Of a stretch of 11,723 bases of DNA, positions 4,900 to 11,247 are shown one piece after another; within the stretch, counting starts at the first letter, position 1; the number at the start of each line of letters is the position of its first letter. Position numbers and translations under genes: made by a program. Below the pieces are notes generated by a model that was not told the origin of the DNA, made no database searches, and worked only from the letters and a program-made list of their open reading frames with translations. Origin of the DNA: Candidatus Aenigmatarchaeota archaeon (GTDB taxonomy: Archaea; Aenigmatarchaeota; Aenigmatarchaeia; JACPZZ01); the NCBI GenBank assembly GCA_016202795.1, contig JACQNY010000029.1:1-11723 (forward strand), written 5' to 3'.

Positions 4900-6516
4900 T
4901 TACGTTTTTCCGTATTTTTTGCCGAATTCCTCGATCTTTTTATCGATCCTTTTCTCGGCTTCAAGCCTTTCCAGGCCGTAAGTGTTGGTGTCGAGAAAGT
5001 TGGCAAACGCAGCCAGGTTTGGATGGACCTTTTTTACTTCCTCAAACATTTTTTGCGCAATTAATCTGTAGTCCGGGTGCCCTTGCCTCACGCTTCGGAG
5101 CTCGCAGAGGTGATAAACTTCCCTCAGGTTCATCAGGAAATACCATCTTATCCTGTATGCTAGCGGAACAACGTACTGTGCTTCCGCAGGAAACTTAGCG
5201 GAAATCCGCTCAAACGTGTTTTTCGCAGCCTGCATTGCATCTTTGAAGTCAGGCTCTAAACCGCTTTCCGTTAGCTCTTTAGCCACGTCAAAGCCGTGGT
5301 TCGTTGTTAACATCTGGCGCTCCTGCGTGAGAATGCGATGGCGGTGAAGATCACGAAATATGCCGTAATTTCCGACAACATCAAACTTGTAATAGGCATT
5401 CTCGAAAGCGCGGCCTGGTCTGTGGCGCCGGTTGGCGCGCTCGGAAACATATGTTTTTAATATGTTTTTTCGCTCAGCTTCGCTTAATCCGGACACTAAT
5501 GCCCTGATTTTTGCCTCTGGAAGGTGGGTGTGCGGGTAAAGTATCGCTGATATTATTTTTATCTCGGCGTCTTTGTCGTAATCCACGAGCTCGACAGACT
5601 TCTGGCTGCTTTCAACTGACAGAAATCCGGATGCGAGCTTTCTGGAATCCTCAAAGCTTTTTGCCATGTAATCCCGGTAAGCGTCGCCGTGCTTGTCTGA
5701 AACACGCTTAACAAAGGACGGTATTACTGTTCCTAATTCGTTTTTCATCATGTCAGCTATGTCCCGCATCTCCGTGAGCTGGTTTGCGCGCATCTTGATC
5801 AAGAGATATTCAAAGGCGCGGCCGTTGCCGTAGATGCCCATGTTTGTTAGCGTGCCCGCAGGCAATAACCCGCGTATCGTATCGCACGCCTTCGCGCGTA
5901 TTGTTGACTGGTACGCACGATCCGAAATGTCGTCTGTTTTTGGAAACCGCTCCATCATAAATTTTTTTATCGGTTCTACCATCCGCGAGTAAGTTCCGAA
6001 AAGCAAGTTCATGGTCTGCACGTACTCGTCAGCGAATTCCGATGCCATCAGAACAGGCTCCTTATAGAATTTGTACGAGCCGTTTTCAGTTTGGTCAAAA
6101 AACACATAACGCGTTGATTTTTCCAGCGGCGATAATCCGATTCTCGCATCCTCAAGGACCTTCGTGGCTATGATGGATATGTTCTCGCACGCAATATTCG
6201 CCCCGCCTAGCTCTGCCACAGAATCGTCGCCGTAATCAACAAGCACACGGTCGTAAAATTCCTCTGCCTTCTTAATGGCATCGGCCTGCGTACTAACGTC
6301 AAGCGAGCCTACGATCTGGCTGAATCCCATCTCGGGTTTTTTTATAAATTCATCCAACAGAACCCTTCTAACGCTTTTTGTTGTGCGGCTGTATCGGGAA
6401 AACAAAGCGCCTTTGACAACTTCAGGGAGGTTTTTTATCACGAAGATGTCCTTGTCCATGTTGGAAAAAAAGGGCGCCAAAACGCTTTTTTCTTCGTCTG
6501 TGAACTCGTTAATCAT
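4900..6516 (-). CDS. thyX: Double-domain ThyX-family (FAD-dependent thymidylate synthase-like) protein
   Basis: The product has 538 residues, about twice a normal ThyX (about 220-250), with two ThyX-like domains. ThyX makes dTMP from dUMP using methylene-tetrahydrofolate, FAD and NADPH. The N-terminal domain (about 35-280) has SRYSRTTKSVRR (40-51), YGDDSVAELGGA (95-106) in the place of the usual H-x-S-x-x-E-H, and RIGLSPLEKSTRYV (125-138). The C-terminal domain (about 310-520) has RHRILTQERQM (392-402). Against the signature R-H-R-x-x-S-x-N-E-x-S-x-R-Y, the first domain keeps S-x-x-E-x-S-x-R-Y but not RHR, and the second keeps RHR but not the serine. Long ThyX-like proteins of this type are found in archaea and bacteria, and activity should not be assumed. 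It starts 9 nt after glyA, behind GGGGT, as its operon partner. Family assignment is strong; the catalytic role is open. Confidence 0.85.
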   Translation of the reverse strand: MINEFTDEEKSVLAPFFSNMDKDIFVIKNLPEVVKGALFSRYSRTTKSVRRVLLDEFIKKPEMGFSQIVGSLDVSTQADAIKKAEEFYDRVLVDYGDDSVAELGGANIACENISIIATKVLEDARIGLSPLEKSTRYVFFDQTENGSYKFYKEPVLMASEFADEYVQTMNLLFGTYSRMVEPIKKFMMERFPKTDDISDRAYQSTIRAKACDTIRGLLPAGTLTNMGIYGNGRAFEYLLIKMRANQLTEMRDIADMMKNELGTVIPSFVKRVSDKHGDAYRDYMAKSFEDSRKLASGFLSVESSQKSVELVDYDKDAEIKIISAILYPHTHLPEAKIRALVSGLSEAERKNILKTYVSERANRRHRPGRAFENAYYKFDVVGNYGIFRDLHRHRILTQERQMLTTNHGFDVAKELTESGLEPDFKDAMQAAKNTFERISAKFPAEAQYVVPLAYRIRWYFLMNLREVYHLCELRSVRQGHPDYRLIAQKMFEEVKKVHPNLAAFANFLDTNTYGLERLEAEKRIDKKIEEFGKKYGKT

Positions 6517-6525
6517 GACAAACCC

Positions 6526-7875
6526 CTAAACCCTGTTAAGATAAAACGGAAACTTCAGGCAAAGCTCTTTCACTTTCTGTCTTGTCTCCCTGATTTTTTC
6601 ATTGTTCCTGATTTCGTTCCTGAAATTTTTCAGGTATTCCGCGCGCAACTCCTTTTCCGGCAGCTCGTATTTCGCTATTTCGTTTATCACGCTGGCTATC
6701 CAGCCGCCGACCAGCTCCATTTCGTTCTCTTTCATCCCACGCGTCGTTAACGAAGGCGTGCCCAGCCTTATCCCGCTGGGATAGAACGGCGACGAAGGAT
6801 CCCGCGGAATCGTGTTTTTATTAACAAATATGTTCGCAGCTTCCAACGCTTCAGATGCGAAAATTCCTTTTCCTACCCCGAGAGGCGTTAAATCTACCAG
6901 CATTAAATGGTTATCAGTCCCGCCGGAAACGAGTTTTAATCCGTTACCCATCAAAGAGGAAGCAAGCGCTTTCGCATTTTTTACGATCTGCTTGCCGTGT
7001 TCCTTAAATTCAGGCTTCATCGCCTCGCCCAGCGCAACAGCCGTGGCAGCGATCTGGTTTTCATGCGGCCCGCCCTGCAGCGCGGGAAATATGGCTTTGT
7101 CGATTTTTTCAGCCAGTTCGGGATCTTTCCCAAGGCCTTTCTTTGTAACAAGTATCATCGCCCCTCTGGGCCCGCGCAACGTTTTGTGCGTTGTCGTCAT
7201 TATCAGATGTACGTAATCGACAGGACTTCTATGCGCGCCTGCTAAAATAAGGCCTGTTATATGCGACATATCCGCAACCAAGTACGCGCCGACTTCGTCC
7301 GCAATTTTAGCGAATGCCTCAAAATCAAACTCTCGTACGTATGCTGTGGCGCCGACCCAGATAAGTTTTGGCTTATTTTCCCGCGCCAGCGCAGCGACCT
7401 CGTCCATGTCTATGTAACCGTCTTCTTTAACATGGTACGGAATTGATTTGTACAGCATGCCGGAAATGCTGGTCTTCCAGCCGTGCGTTAAATGCCCGCC
7501 GTCAGGCAGGTTAAGACCCATGATAGCATCGCCTGTGTTGCACGTCGCCAGATAAATCGCAAGGTTTGCCGGACTTCCGGAATAAGGCTGCACGTTGGCA
7601 TGCGGCACGCCGAAAGCTTTTTTCGCGCGCTCAATCGCAATAGTCTCGATCGGGTCAATAAATTCAAAACCGCTGTAATAGCGCCTTTTAGGATAACCTT
7701 CAGCGTATTTGTTTGTTAATACAGAACCCAACGCCTCGAGCAAGGAAATTGAAACATGATTTTCAGACGGTATCATCACAAGGCCGAACTCCTGGCGTTC
7801 AACTTCTTTCTTGATCAATTCCGCTATCTCGGGATCTGTTTTCGTCAGGTTCGGAAGCTCGTAAAACCAATCCAT
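6526..7875 (-). CDS. glyA: Serine hydroxymethyltransferase
   Basis: The product has 449 residues, close to the usual 420-450. It is a PLP enzyme interconverting serine plus tetrahydrofolate and glycine plus methylene-tetrahydrofolate in the cytoplasm. Visible family marks are PSENHVS (36-42), NKYAEGYPKRRYYSG (55-69), the HLTHGW region (128-133), ADMSHITGLILAG (201-213, with the PLP-contacting Asp and His), the PLP lysine K231 in TTTHKTLRGPRG, and R370 in IRLGTPSLTTRGM, which binds the substrate carboxylate. All key residues look intact. The ATG at 7875 follows a TATA box by 29 nt, so the message has almost no leader. thyX follows after 9 nt, consistent with a one-carbon/thymidylate operon. 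Confidence 0.96.
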   Translation of the reverse strand: MDWFYELPNLTKTDPEIAELIKKEVERQEFGLVMIPSENHVSISLLEALGSVLTNKYAEGYPKRRYYSGFEFIDPIETIAIERAKKAFGVPHANVQPYSGSPANLAIYLATCNTGDAIMGLNLPDGGHLTHGWKTSISGMLYKSIPYHVKEDGYIDMDEVAALARENKPKLIWVGATAYVREFDFEAFAKIADEVGAYLVADMSHITGLILAGAHRSPVDYVHLIMTTTHKTLRGPRGAMILVTKKGLGKDPELAEKIDKAIFPALQGGPHENQIAATAVALGEAMKPEFKEHGKQIVKNAKALASSLMGNGLKLVSGGTDNHLMLVDLTPLGVGKGIFASEALEAANIFVNKNTIPRDPSSPFYPSGIRLGTPSLTTRGMKENEMELVGGWIASVINEIAKYELPEKELRAEYLKNFRNEIRNNEKIRETRQKVKELCLKFPFYLNRV

Positions 7876-7903
7876 AGAACATCTGAATTACTCGATGGCT
7901 TTC

Positions 7904-7913
7904 AAATTATAAA
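7904..7913 (-). promoter_or_regulatory. TATA box of the glyA-thyX operon
   Basis: TTTATAATTT on the minus strand predicts transcription from about 7882, leaving a leader of some 7 nt before the glyA ATG. No Shine-Dalgarno is visible, as expected for a near-leaderless message. Confidence 0.6.
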
Positions 7914-7946
7914 TACGCTTATAATGCTGCGCCCATAACAGAGTTT

Positions 7947-8014
7947 CGGCGATGACGAAGATTTACCGTCCCAGTCTGACGCTAGGATGACGACAACTGG
8001 TAGCTTCGGAGCCG
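7947..8014 (+). ncRNA. Possible C/D-box-like RNA, or dispersed repeat
   Basis: Two copies of GATGACGA (7951-7958 and 7986-7993) match the C box RUGAUGA with one change. CTGA (7976-7979) fits a D' box. CGGA (8007-8010) could be a D box in which the change to G compensates the change to C in the C box, so a kink-turn with two sheared G-A pairs is still possible. CGGC (7947-7950) and GCCG (8011-8014) close a 4-bp terminal stem. Against this, the first guide space is long (17 nt), no guide target is recognised and no promoter is obvious. On the minus strand TCCTAG and CTGGGA flank a 7-nt loop, so the stretch could instead be an intergenic palindromic repeat. The gap 7876-8036 holds nothing else. 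Confidence 0.3.
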
Positions 8015-8036
8015 CAATTTTCAAACTTTTATGAAA

Positions 8037-8303
8037 TCAAATCAGCTTAGAAAAATCGTCATAAACGTCTCTTCTGTGTCCGATGAAAAGTATTACGACT
8101 TCCTTTGAAGCCCTATGGATTTCGTACAAAGCTCTATAATCCCCGATTCTCAAAGAACGAAAGTGCGAATACTTCAATGGTTTGCCCCTCTCTGGATATT
8201 GCTTCAATTCCTCTAATTTATTTTTAACCCGCTCTTTAAACTGGCCGTCCAAGCTTTCAAGAAATTTTGCTGCGCTGGGATGCAAAATAACATTGAAACT
8301 CAT
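8037..8303 (-). CDS. relE: RelE/ParE-family mRNA-interferase toxin
   Basis: The product has 88 residues, normal for RelE toxins, which cut mRNA on the ribosome. The sequence shows the family pattern: FNVILHPSAAKFLESL (3-18), LKYSHFRSLRIGDYRALYEI (43-62) and VVILFIGHRRDVYDDF (69-84). The arginines of LRIGDYR and HRR and the terminal Tyr are at the positions where the catalytic and RNA-contact residues lie in this family, so the toxin looks intact. The ATG overlaps the antitoxin TGA by 4 nt (ATGA), the usual coupling that keeps antitoxin ahead of toxin. It is the second gene of an antitoxin-first operon, and the nearest downstream gene is glyA. Confidence 0.9.
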   Translation of the reverse strand: MSFNVILHPSAAKFLESLDGQFKERVKNKLEELKQYPERGKPLKYSHFRSLRIGDYRALYEIHRASKEVVILFIGHRRDVYDDFSKLI

Positions 8304-8518
8304 TTCACTTCGTCCAGTCTTATCAACATTTTCTTGTCTTTTGCTTCCTCGCTCCTTTTCAATAGCATACTCAAGAACTCGCGCGTTCTCTCTTTCTCTT
8401 CGTAAAAAGAGATCATTGTTTTAATCGCATCGCTTCTGCTTTTAAATCTTCCGGCCTTTACCCATTTATCTATATCCTTTATAGATTCTTCCGGCACACG
8501 CAATTGAACTTGGACCAT
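8300..8518 (-). CDS. Ribbon-helix-helix (CopG-type) antitoxin
   Basis: The product has 72 residues. Residues 1-45 form an RHH DNA-binding domain: strand VQVQLRVPEESI, helix KDIDKWVKAG, turn FKSRSDAIKTMISFYEEK. The C-terminal part (about 45-72, ERTREFLSMLLKRSEEAK and onward) is a charged helix that would bind and neutralise the toxin. It is expected to repress its own operon by binding as dimers, and a matching 18-bp inverted repeat lies 10 nt upstream of its start. The ATG at 8518 follows a TATA box by some 34 nt, giving a leader of about 7 nt. Confidence 0.9.
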   Translation of the reverse strand: MVQVQLRVPEESIKDIDKWVKAGRFKSRSDAIKTMISFYEEKERTREFLSMLLKRSEEAKDKKMLIRLDEVK

Positions 8519-8528
8519 AAAACCACTG

Positions 8529-8546
8529 TAAACATATTTGTTTACT
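8529..8546. promoter_or_regulatory. Inverted-repeat operator of the antitoxin-toxin promoter
   Basis: GTAAACATATTTGTTTAC consists of perfect 7-bp arms around TATT. It lies between the shared TATA box and the antitoxin ATG, where a bound RHH dimer would block transcription of the minus-strand operon and possibly affect the plus-strand one. Confidence 0.65.
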
Positions 8547-8547
8547 A

Positions 8548-8559
8548 ATATATTTAAGC
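8548..8559. promoter_or_regulatory. Shared TATA region of two divergent TA operons
   Basis: AATATATTTAAG on the plus strand (TTAAATATAT on the minus strand) is nearly self-complementary. It lies about 27 nt from a likely start of transcription on both sides, near 8525 on the minus strand and near 8580 on the plus strand. No second TATA box is seen in the 69-nt gap, so one element may serve both operons. Confidence 0.5.
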
Positions 8560-8587
8560 TTTCTTAGACAGATCTAATTTAACGTAT

Positions 8588-9004
8588 ATGACCAAAAAAC
8601 TTTTTGTCTTAATAGAGAAAAGCAAAAAATATTACATCGGCACGGTTGCAGGATTACCTGGCTGCCGCAACAGAGCCAAGACCCATAAAGAACTTCTAAG
8701 AAACATTAGAAAAACCATTAAGCGCTGTTTGAAAGTCGAAGGTGGTACTCCCTATGGTGAATTCGTGGGTGTAAGGATATTAAATCCACAGAATTTCCGA
8801 AAAACATTCATAGTCCTGATAGAAAAAGGGGAAACGGGGGCTTACGTCGGTTATGTCCCTTCTTTGTCCGGTTGCTTTACACAGGCAGGAACTCTGGAAA
8901 AGCTAGTCAAAAACCTTGAAGAACTTATAGAAATCTGTTTCGGGTTAAAGAAAACCTTTGAGGAAACAAAATTTGTTGGTATGCAGATGGTTGAGGTGAA
9001 GTAA
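8588..9004 (+). CDS. hicB: Tandem-duplicated HicB-like antitoxin
   Basis: The product has 138 residues. Two copies of a HicB-like domain follow one another. The first spans about 5-64 (FVLIEKSKKYYIGTVAGLPG, then HKELLRNIRKTIKRCL, then EFVGVRIL). The second spans about 74-136 (FIVLIEKGETGAYVGYVPSL, SGCFTQAGTLEKLVKNL, EELIEICF, KFVGMQMV). HicB proteins hold a partial RNase-H-like fold that binds and blocks HicA. The usual separate DNA-binding domain is missing here. The ATG at 8588 has no clear Shine-Dalgarno and a leader of perhaps 8 nt. A HicA gene follows. The last codons (GAGGTGAAG) double as the RBS of hicA. Confidence 0.85.
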   Translation: MTKKLFVLIEKSKKYYIGTVAGLPGCRNRAKTHKELLRNIRKTIKRCLKVEGGTPYGEFVGVRILNPQNFRKTFIVLIEKGETGAYVGYVPSLSGCFTQAGTLEKLVKNLEELIEICFGLKKTFEETKFVGMQMVEVK

Positions 9005-9008
9005 AACG
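8993..9008 (+). promoter_or_regulatory. Strong RBS pointing at an ACG codon
   Basis: GAGGTGA (8993-8999) is a full match to the archaeal anti-Shine-Dalgarno sequence. It is followed after 6 nt by ACG (9006-9008), in frame with hicA and just where the family's N-terminus begins. No ATG, GTG or TTG lies in this frame until 9036. Confidence 0.6.
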
Positions 9009-9284
9009 AGGCTTATACCCATAGCTATTGATAAATTGTTAAAAATTCTTCAAAAAACGGGTTTCCAGCCGGTTAGGCAAACGGGCGGTCATCTTATTAT
9101 GCACCACCCCAATGGAAGAAGCATCCCGGTTCCAATACATGGTAGAAAACAGATAGATCCGCACATGTTGGGTGAAATACTTAAGCAGGCCGGAATAACT
9201 AGGGAAGAGTTCTTCAAGCTTCTTAAAGAGATTTTAATCTTACTAGGTATTGTGTTAGAGAGGCCAAAACGAGATGCTAACTGA
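9006..9284 (+). CDS. hicA: HicA-family mRNA-interferase toxin, start codon probably altered
   Basis: HicA cleaves mRNA and is held in check by HicB. Visible here are FQPVRQTGGHLIMHH, with the catalytic-type histidine of the G-(S/G)-H motif, IPVPIHGRKQIDPHMLGEIL, and QAGITREEFFKLL. From the first normal start (TTG 9036, no RBS) the protein has 82 residues and lacks the conserved N-terminal strand and helix. The open frame upstream encodes RLIPIAIDKLLKILQKTGF, the family's usual opening, after ACG at 9006 with an ideal RBS. I therefore place the start at 9006 (92 residues), as either a rare ACG start or a mutated ATG. A hydrophobic tail of about 18 residues (KEILILLGIVLERP and onward) goes beyond the usual end and overlaps rfcL by 11 nt. 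Confidence 0.75.
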   Translation, partial: TRLIPIAIDKLLKILQKTGFQPVRQTGGHLIMHHPNGRSIPVPIHGRKQIDPHMLGEILKQAGITREEFFKLLKEILILLGIVLERPKRDAN

Positions 9285-10407
9285 AAAACACAAGCCGAAA
9301 ACGACAGCAGACATTGTCAGCCAGAATGCTGTTGTCGAAACGCTAAAAAACTGGTTCGTTAACTGGAAGCCTGGAAATAAAGCATTATTCTTCTACGGCC
9401 CTCCGGGGTGCGGAAAAACGAGCGTGATAAATGCGTTCGCCAAAGAGCATCGATTGGAGCTCATAGAAATGAACGCATCCGATTATCGTACGCCCGACCA
9501 GATACAAAAAGTCGCCGGTTCGGCTTCGACGCAAAGTTCGTTGACAGGCAGAAAAAAATTGATACTGATAGACGAAGTTGACGGGCTTTCAAAAGAAGAG
9601 TCCGTCTCACCTCTGGTTAACTTGATTAAAAACTCTAAATTTCCCATCGTTATGACAGCGAACGACGCATGGGATCTGAAAATCAGGGCGCTGCACGAAG
9701 TTTCCGAACTAACGCCGCTAAGAAAAATAATGTATTCGTCAATCGCAAGAAGGTTAAAAGAGATCGCGACGCAGGAAAAAATTATCGTGGATGACAGCCT
9801 GATAAAATCCATAGCCGAAAATTCCGCCGGCGACTTGCGCGCAGCGATTAACGATCTCGAATCTTTATCGTCATCGTTCCGCGAAAGGAAGGCTTCGATA
9901 TTCGACGCTGTCAGGAATGTTTTCAAATCCGAAAACGCAAAAGATGCAAAAACTTCGTTAAATAGCGTTTCCGAAGACCCGGAATACGCTTTTTGGTGGA
10001 TAGAAAACAACGTGATGGAAGAATACAAAGACCCGGAAGATCTTGCGAAAGCAATGCGCGCACTGGCTTTGGCGGATTTGTTCCGCACGCGAATAAGAAA
10101 ACAAAACTGGAAAATGCTCGGCTATTTCATTGACATGATGACCGCCGGAACCGCGATTGCGAAAAAACAAAAATACAGCTCGTTCGTAATGTACCGCCCG
10201 CCCGAAATAATCGCTTCGATGTCAAGAACGAAAAAAATGCGCGCGCTGCGGAAAGAAGCGTGCAAAAAAATCGGAAAATCGCTTCACGAATCGTCGTCGA
10301 CGGTTAATTCGGTTTATCTCCCATTCCTGAAAATAATTTCACAAAATAAAAGCGTCGCAGAGCGTTTCGGATTAACGGACGAAGAGGCGGAGATTTTAAA
10401 AACCTAA
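9274..10407 (+). CDS. rfcL: Replication factor C large subunit (clamp loader), short form
   Basis: The product has 377 residues. RFC-L works with RFC-S to load the PCNA clamp on primed DNA. The AAA+ marks are KHKPKTTADIVSQ (5-17, RFC box II), Walker A GPPGCGKTS (42-50), Walker B LILIDEVDG (96-104), sensor 1 MTAND (127-131) and sensor 2 GDLRAAINDLE (186-196). A helical collar-like domain follows (about 210-370). Archaeal large subunits usually have 400-500 residues and end in a charged tail with a PCNA-binding Q-x-x-L-x-x-F-F. This one ends GLTDEEAEILKT with no such motif. The ATG at 9274 lies inside the 3' end of hicA, with AGAGAGG (9257-9263) as a weak RBS and TTTTAATC (9232-9239) as a possible internal TATA box. 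Its stop overlaps the convergent pilin-like gene by 4 nt. Confidence 0.94.
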   Translation: MLTEKHKPKTTADIVSQNAVVETLKNWFVNWKPGNKALFFYGPPGCGKTSVINAFAKEHRLELIEMNASDYRTPDQIQKVAGSASTQSSLTGRKKLILIDEVDGLSKEESVSPLVNLIKNSKFPIVMTANDAWDLKIRALHEVSELTPLRKIMYSSIARRLKEIATQEKIIVDDSLIKSIAENSAGDLRAAINDLESLSSSFRERKASIFDAVRNVFKSENAKDAKTSLNSVSEDPEYAFWWIENNVMEEYKDPEDLAKAMRALALADLFRTRIRKQNWKMLGYFIDMMTAGTAIAKKQKYSSFVMYRPPEIIASMSRTKKMRALRKEACKKIGKSLHESSSTVNSVYLPFLKIISQNKSVAERFGLTDEEAEILKT

Positions 10408-11216
10408 AAAATAGTCAACTCAACCTTTCTCAATATGTTCGGTTGTGCCCCTGTATCTTTCGCTTTTATTCTCGCATAGACGTCTGTGCAACTAGCGCAG
10501 GAACACGACCTCCCAACGACCCATGTGTTGCTGCCTGTAGCGTCTGTGCCGCATTGCGAATAGTCGTGCCCGTTTGATGATATTTCTATGGCAAAAATGT
10601 CCGTGTCTGCGGCCCCATTAATCTGCTCTGTGTACGCTTTAACGTCAACGTTATTGGCGTTCGCGCCCGCGGCTTTGAAAGCCATGTAAGAGTTGTCCTT
10701 TTTCCAAAGGAATCTGCTGCTCGGCTGGTTGTCGCAGCTTTTTTCTATCTTATGCGACTTGTACGCGTCTTTTGTGCTGAGTACGTCCGTTAATCCGTAT
10801 TCTGCGGAATCGCATAAACCTATTAGTGTCAATCCGTCAAAGCGTGCAGCCTTAAACGATGCGAAATATCTGGCTCTATTCGATGATAACGTGACATTGT
10901 AATACGCGTTCTTTAGCAGGTTGCTTGAGGTACAGCCCAGGGTGTAATTAAAATCTATTGCGAAAGGTCCTGAAGCCTTGCTCTCAAAAAAATATTTTAA
11001 TTCATCGAACGGCTCGGTATCGCCGCATTGGGCCTTGTATTGCAGCGACCTGCCCAGTTGTTCGGAAACATCCACGATGTTTTTAAGCGTAAAAGCCTCG
11101 GAATACGTTTCCGGTTCTGACAGATCAACAGCCGAGTAATTTTGAAGGCTCTGGTATATGCCTAACAACACGCCTACGATTATGACTGTCGCCACGATAA
11201 AAAACTGGCCTTTCAT
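10404..11216 (-). CDS. Pilin-like exported protein, cysteine-rich
   Basis: The product has 270 residues. The N-terminus MKGQFFIVATVIIVGVLLGIY is one hydrophobic helix right after a short basic start, a layout common in archaeal pilin-like or surface proteins where helix and processing site sit at the extreme N-terminus. No class III leader (G or A before +1) is clear, so it may stay as an anchored protein. Residues 28-270 are polar and probably outside the cell, with N-x-T sites (YNVTLSS) and eight cysteines: 64, 95, 135, 161, 222, 238, 240 and 243, the last three in RSCSCASCTD. The even number fits disulfides. The C-terminal part (about 180-270) is beta-rich and could be a carbohydrate-binding-like or adhesin-like domain, but I do not recognise it. 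A TATA-like TTAATTATC (11238-11246) fits a leaderless ATG at 11216. Confidence 0.75.
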   Translation of the reverse strand: MKGQFFIVATVIIVGVLLGIYQSLQNYSAVDLSEPETYSEAFTLKNIVDVSEQLGRSLQYKAQCGDTEPFDELKYFFESKASGPFAIDFNYTLGCTSSNLLKNAYYNVTLSSNRARYFASFKAARFDGLTLIGLCDSAEYGLTDVLSTKDAYKSHKIEKSCDNQPSSRFLWKKDNSYMAFKAAGANANNVDVKAYTEQINGAADTDIFAIEISSNGHDYSQCGTDATGSNTWVVGRSCSCASCTDVYARIKAKDTGAQPNILRKVELTIF

Positions 11217-11247
11217 AAATGGAATTGAATTTTTTTGATAATTAACC

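Noticed and set aside
4872..5198. 108-codon ORF on the plus strand
   Set aside because: It begins in a pyrimidine-rich tract and runs antisense to thyX; the translation is a phenylalanine-, serine- and arginine-rich shadow.
6812..7216. 134-codon ORF on the plus strand
   Set aside because: It is antisense to the catalytic part of glyA, with no RBS and no family pattern.
9483..10088. 201-codon ORF on the minus strand
   Set aside because: It is antisense to the core AAA+ region of rfcL and is serine-rich and low in pattern, a mirror of lysine- and glutamate-rich coding on the plus strand.
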